Part shown: positions 62,906-64,000 of the stretch, one piece after another
Position numbering within the stretch: the stretch's first letter is position 1
How the letters are laid out: each line of letters opens with the position of its first letter
Assembly: GCA_029204225.1 (NCBI GenBank)
Contig: CM055102.1
Location: 18,278,937 to 18,342,936, forward strand
Reading direction: 5' to 3'
DNA: 64,000 nucleotides
DNA from: Diphasiastrum complanatum
Taxonomy: Eukaryota; Streptophyta; Lycopodiopsida; Lycopodiales; Lycopodiaceae
Notes under the pieces: model-generated
What the model was told of the DNA's origin: nothing
Database searches by the model: none
The model's input: the letters and a program-made list of their open reading frames with translations, nothing else
Made by a program: the position numbers and the translations under genes

Positions 62906-63306
62906 TCTATATATATATTTAAACTTATGTACACTTTTGCGCATGAGTATGGGTGCACTATGCATGCTCCTCCCGTCACCCATGCATGAGCTTTTTCTAA
63001 CTAAAAAACTTGGGGAGGAGGATGCATGTATGGGGAAAAGGATGCATGACCCCTCCTCCCCATGCATGCATCTAAGGGGCCCACTCCAAATTCAAATTAT
63101 CTTTTACCAACACACATAGTGTTTTGAAGTGCATGTACATACTTTCATGGTGAAAGGTGTTAAAGAAATGAGACTTTCATTATCAAAAATTTGGAGGGTG
63201 CTCTAAGAATTTTTTTTTTATCAGACTTTCCATGGGAAAGGTTGTAATAAAAATGCATTTTTATGAAGATCGGCCTCCATTGTCCGTCAACGACGGGCAC
63301 TCTTTA

Positions 63307-63310
<4 letters not shown>
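62906..63310 (+). mobile_element. Helitron-like element H3 (short)
   Basis: Starts TCTATATATATATTTAAAC directly after the CTAG of H2 and ends CTAA at 63307-63310. Its 3' hairpin (63282-63298) is the best of the three: GTCCGTC / GACGGGC around a 3-base loop AAC, seven pairs counting one T-G. The 5' 190 bases match H1 and H2. The interior is only about 150 bases, with no coding capacity. Confidence 0.72.
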
Positions 63311-63357
<47 letters not shown>

Positions 63358-63400
63358 TTGTATATGTATATATACATACGATAAAGCAAGCAAATACAAT
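63311..63400. repeat. (TA)n tract at the right edge of the Helitron-like array
   Basis: TA repeat grading into GTAT repeats. With the AT tract at 59919-59943 it brackets the three-element array, consistent with insertion between A and T. Confidence 0.88.
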
Positions 63401-63453
63401 TCATGTATCTTTACACTCTAAAAAATAAAGTCCCACTTAGGCTGGGGAGCCGG

Positions 63454-63548
63454 GCACAGTCCATTCTGCCCGGTAAGGATTTCCAAAAAAATTTAGGCTT
63501 GGCCCCAAAAATTTTTTGGAAAGCCGAACAGGGCAGAATGGCCTGTGC
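63454..63548. repeat. Imperfect fold-back, about 45-bp arms
   Basis: GCACAGTCCATTCTGCCC (63454-63471) pairs 17/18 with 63531-63548. TTTCCAAAAAAATTT (63480-63494) pairs 14/15 with 63508-63522. It is MITE-like in shape, but no flanking duplication was identified. Confidence 0.8.
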
Positions 63549-63812
63549 ACGATCTCCTTCCATTGCGTAATGGATACTTTGAAAAATTTTACATGCTTAT
63601 TATGAAACATAATGAGTAGTTTGACTTTTTCTACCCACTTTGATGCTGTCACATGGCAAGTGCAAGCCTGACACCTTGACGCACAGGCTGGAATGGGCAG
63701 CAATTTTTTTTTGAAAAAAATAGTGACATATTCTGCTTTTTAAGGAGCCCAAAAAATGGGCAGAATATGCATGAAGTATTCATTACGGTATCATAAGCTA
63801 GGGGTTGGGACG

Positions 63813-63960
63813 ACACCCTATACCTACTTAGGATAAAGCCTCACTTAGGATAGATTTATTAAGCTAATAAGAAAAGAGCTAAGAGTACACCCTATATCTT
63901 ACTTAGGACAAAGCCCCACTTGGGACGAATTTATCAAGGTCAAAAGCAAGGGCTTGAGAC
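63813..63960. repeat. Tandem duplication, about 74-bp unit
   Basis: Units starting at 63813 and 63887 share ACACCCTATA, TACTTAGGA, AAAGCC and CACTT, with moderate divergence. A related piece (AAAGTCCCACTTAGG) occurs at 63427. Confidence 0.75.
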
Positions 63961-64000
63961 TGCAGTCGAAGCAACATCTTTTGGAGCACCAGTGCATATT

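Overview
The window is nuclear DNA from a land plant. The evidence is two multi-exon genes of plant families, compact exons split by introns of up to about 4 kb, several broken plant-type Ty1-copia and Ty3-gypsy retrotransposons whose primer-binding sites match the initiator-methionine tRNA end, and long GA, CA, CT and AT microsatellites. The species cannot be named; divergent proteins in a TE-rich setting would fit a fern or another non-seed plant, but that is a guess. There are no prokaryotic operons, CRISPR arrays or phage genes, and I see no rRNA or tRNA genes.

Layout. 0-7.5 kb is nested copia debris: an LTR plus leader (832-1663, resuming at 3638), a second LTR element inserted into that leader with a 5-bp target duplication (1664-3632), and a third copia body (copy A, about 3852-7545). 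8.5-13.8 kb holds gene 1 (minus strand): nine exons, 938 aa, six kelch repeats plus a conserved C-terminal region. 14-19.6 kb is non-coding and includes one LTR/PBS junction. 19.6-23.1 kb is copy B of the same copia family in opposite orientation, so gene 1 lies between 3.5-kb inverted repeats. 24.3-37.5 kb holds gene 2 (minus strand): fourteen exons, 629 aa, a SEC14-like phosphatidylinositol transfer protein of the plant SFH type, with a CpG-rich 5' end at 37.6-37.9 kb. 40.4-42.6 kb is a deleted copia element (minus). 48.7-50.7 kb holds gypsy pieces in which integrase (minus) and RT-RNase H (plus) point away from each other. 51.6-56.8 kb is a copia element whose 3' half, with its 3' LTR, is inverted relative to its 5' half; the target-site duplication still matches. 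59.9-63.3 kb is an array of three Helitron-like elements joined head to tail inside a TA-rich tract.

Both gene models were assembled by hand from translated exons. Reading phase is consistent across every junction and each model ends in a proper stop. Each needs one non-canonical GC-AG intron. The genes are unrelated and share no visible regulation. Everything else is transposon-derived or repetitive. The most unusual content is structural: an element inverted after insertion, divergent gypsy halves, the inverted copia pair around gene 1, the tandem Helitron-like array, and two loci with overlapping, mutually exclusive hairpins.
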